This document shows, one piece after another, positions 14,692 to 15,003 of a DNA stretch of 15,003 nucleotides. The position numbers were made by a program, and so were the translations under genes. Source of the DNA: Planctomycetales bacterium (GTDB taxonomy: Bacteria > 4484-113 > JAFGCY01); assembly GCA_024645305.1 (NCBI GenBank), contig JAHEFU010000050.1, positions 1-15,003 on the forward strand, read 5' to 3'. Below the pieces are notes generated by a model that was not told the DNA's origin, did not search any database, and worked only from the letters and a program-made list of their open reading frames with translations. Numbering within the stretch: position 1 is the stretch's first letter; each line of letters begins with the position of its first letter.

Positions 14692-15003
14692 AGCTGGATT
14701 TCCCCGACAGCCTGTTCAGCCGCCTGCAGGACCACTCCGCTGTCGAGAATCTCATTCATCTTCAGGATGTCAATCTGCAGTGGTCTGTCATCAACCATGA
14801 AGGGTATGTGTTCGCGAATGGCCTGCCAGGCTGCACCCGTACCCTTGCCCGGGACATCCGGGCGGCGGAAGTCCATGGCCTGGGCCGCACAGAGCATTTC
14901 GATGGCGATGACGGTCTGGGAGTTCTTCAGCATTTCCTTGTACTTGCGGATGGAGACGGGTCCCATGTTCACATGGTCCTCCTGGTCAGCACTCACGCTG
15001 ACA
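14688..15003 (-). CDS. hutH: Histidine ammonia-lyase, C-terminal fragment (window edge)
   Basis: The last 104 residues of a protein whose start lies beyond position 15003. Histidine ammonia-lyase removes ammonia from L-histidine to give urocanate, the first step of histidine use, with an MIO cofactor that lies outside this fragment. The visible part holds the family's C-terminal signature SADQEDHVNMGPVSIRK, whose QED glutamate corresponds to the active-site Glu of bacterial HAL, then IEMLCAAQAMDFR, GKGTGAAWQAIREHIPF and DDRPLQIDI. QEDHV favours HAL over tyrosine ammonia-lyase, which has NQD-type sequences there. The fragment is cut only by the window; its end, GEIQL, is a normal terminus. It overlaps the SDR gene downstream. 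No hutU, hutI or hutG is seen in the window. Confidence 0.92.
   Translation of the reverse strand, partial: VSVSADQEDHVNMGPVSIRKYKEMLKNSQTVIAIEMLCAAQAMDFRRPDVPGKGTGAAWQAIREHIPFMVDDRPLQIDILKMNEILDSGVVLQAAEQAVGEIQL

Overview
The window is about 15 kb of gene-dense bacterial chromosome, G+C-rich by eye, with short intergenic gaps. No phage, IS or CRISPR signal is visible. Nothing identifies the species. The two very large secreted proteins combine a lipoprotein-type leader, a dockerin-like calcium-loop pair, and PKD, FN3 or beta-propeller domains. The neighbouring protein resembles an ETF:quinone oxidoreductase of anaerobic type. Together these suggest an uncultivated, probably anaerobic or facultative, environmental bacterium; this is an inference with low certainty at phylum level.

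Layout. (1) 30-2434, plus strand: ferrous-iron transporter FeoB, with a 61-residue FeoB-associated Cys-rich membrane protein overlapping its stop codon (ATGA). (2) 2462-3626, minus strand, convergent with feo: two tandem DUF302 paralogues. The upstream copy carries a signal peptide and also an internal start with a perfect Shine-Dalgarno (SD) sequence. (3) 3755-9590, plus strand: two giant putative lipoproteins that share an N-terminal module. The first continues into four FN3-like repeats and an eight-repeat PQQ-like propeller. The second continues into three PKD domains and a seven-repeat propeller-like region. The first looks leaderless; the second has its own promoter and SD. (4) 9641-9751, minus strand: initiator tRNA-fMet with encoded CCA behind a near-consensus sigma70 promoter. 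(5) 9843-10343, minus strand: a small four-helix membrane protein of unknown function. (6) 10441-13751, plus strand: a crotonase-family protein with a long helical tail, then a membrane-anchored Fe-S oxidoreductase of the Hdr-like, EMO-type group. These fit a route in which acyl-CoA oxidation feeds electrons through ETF to the quinone pool. (7) 13888-15003, minus strand: the C-terminal part of histidine ammonia-lyase (HutH), then an SDR oxidoreductase overlapping it by 4 nt.

The most interesting parts are the lipoprotein pair with a common N-terminal chassis and exchanged C-terminal display domains, the dual-start DUF302 gene, and the crotonase/EMO pair with a dyad around a perfect -10 hexamer. 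I did not find a clear new defence or mobile system.
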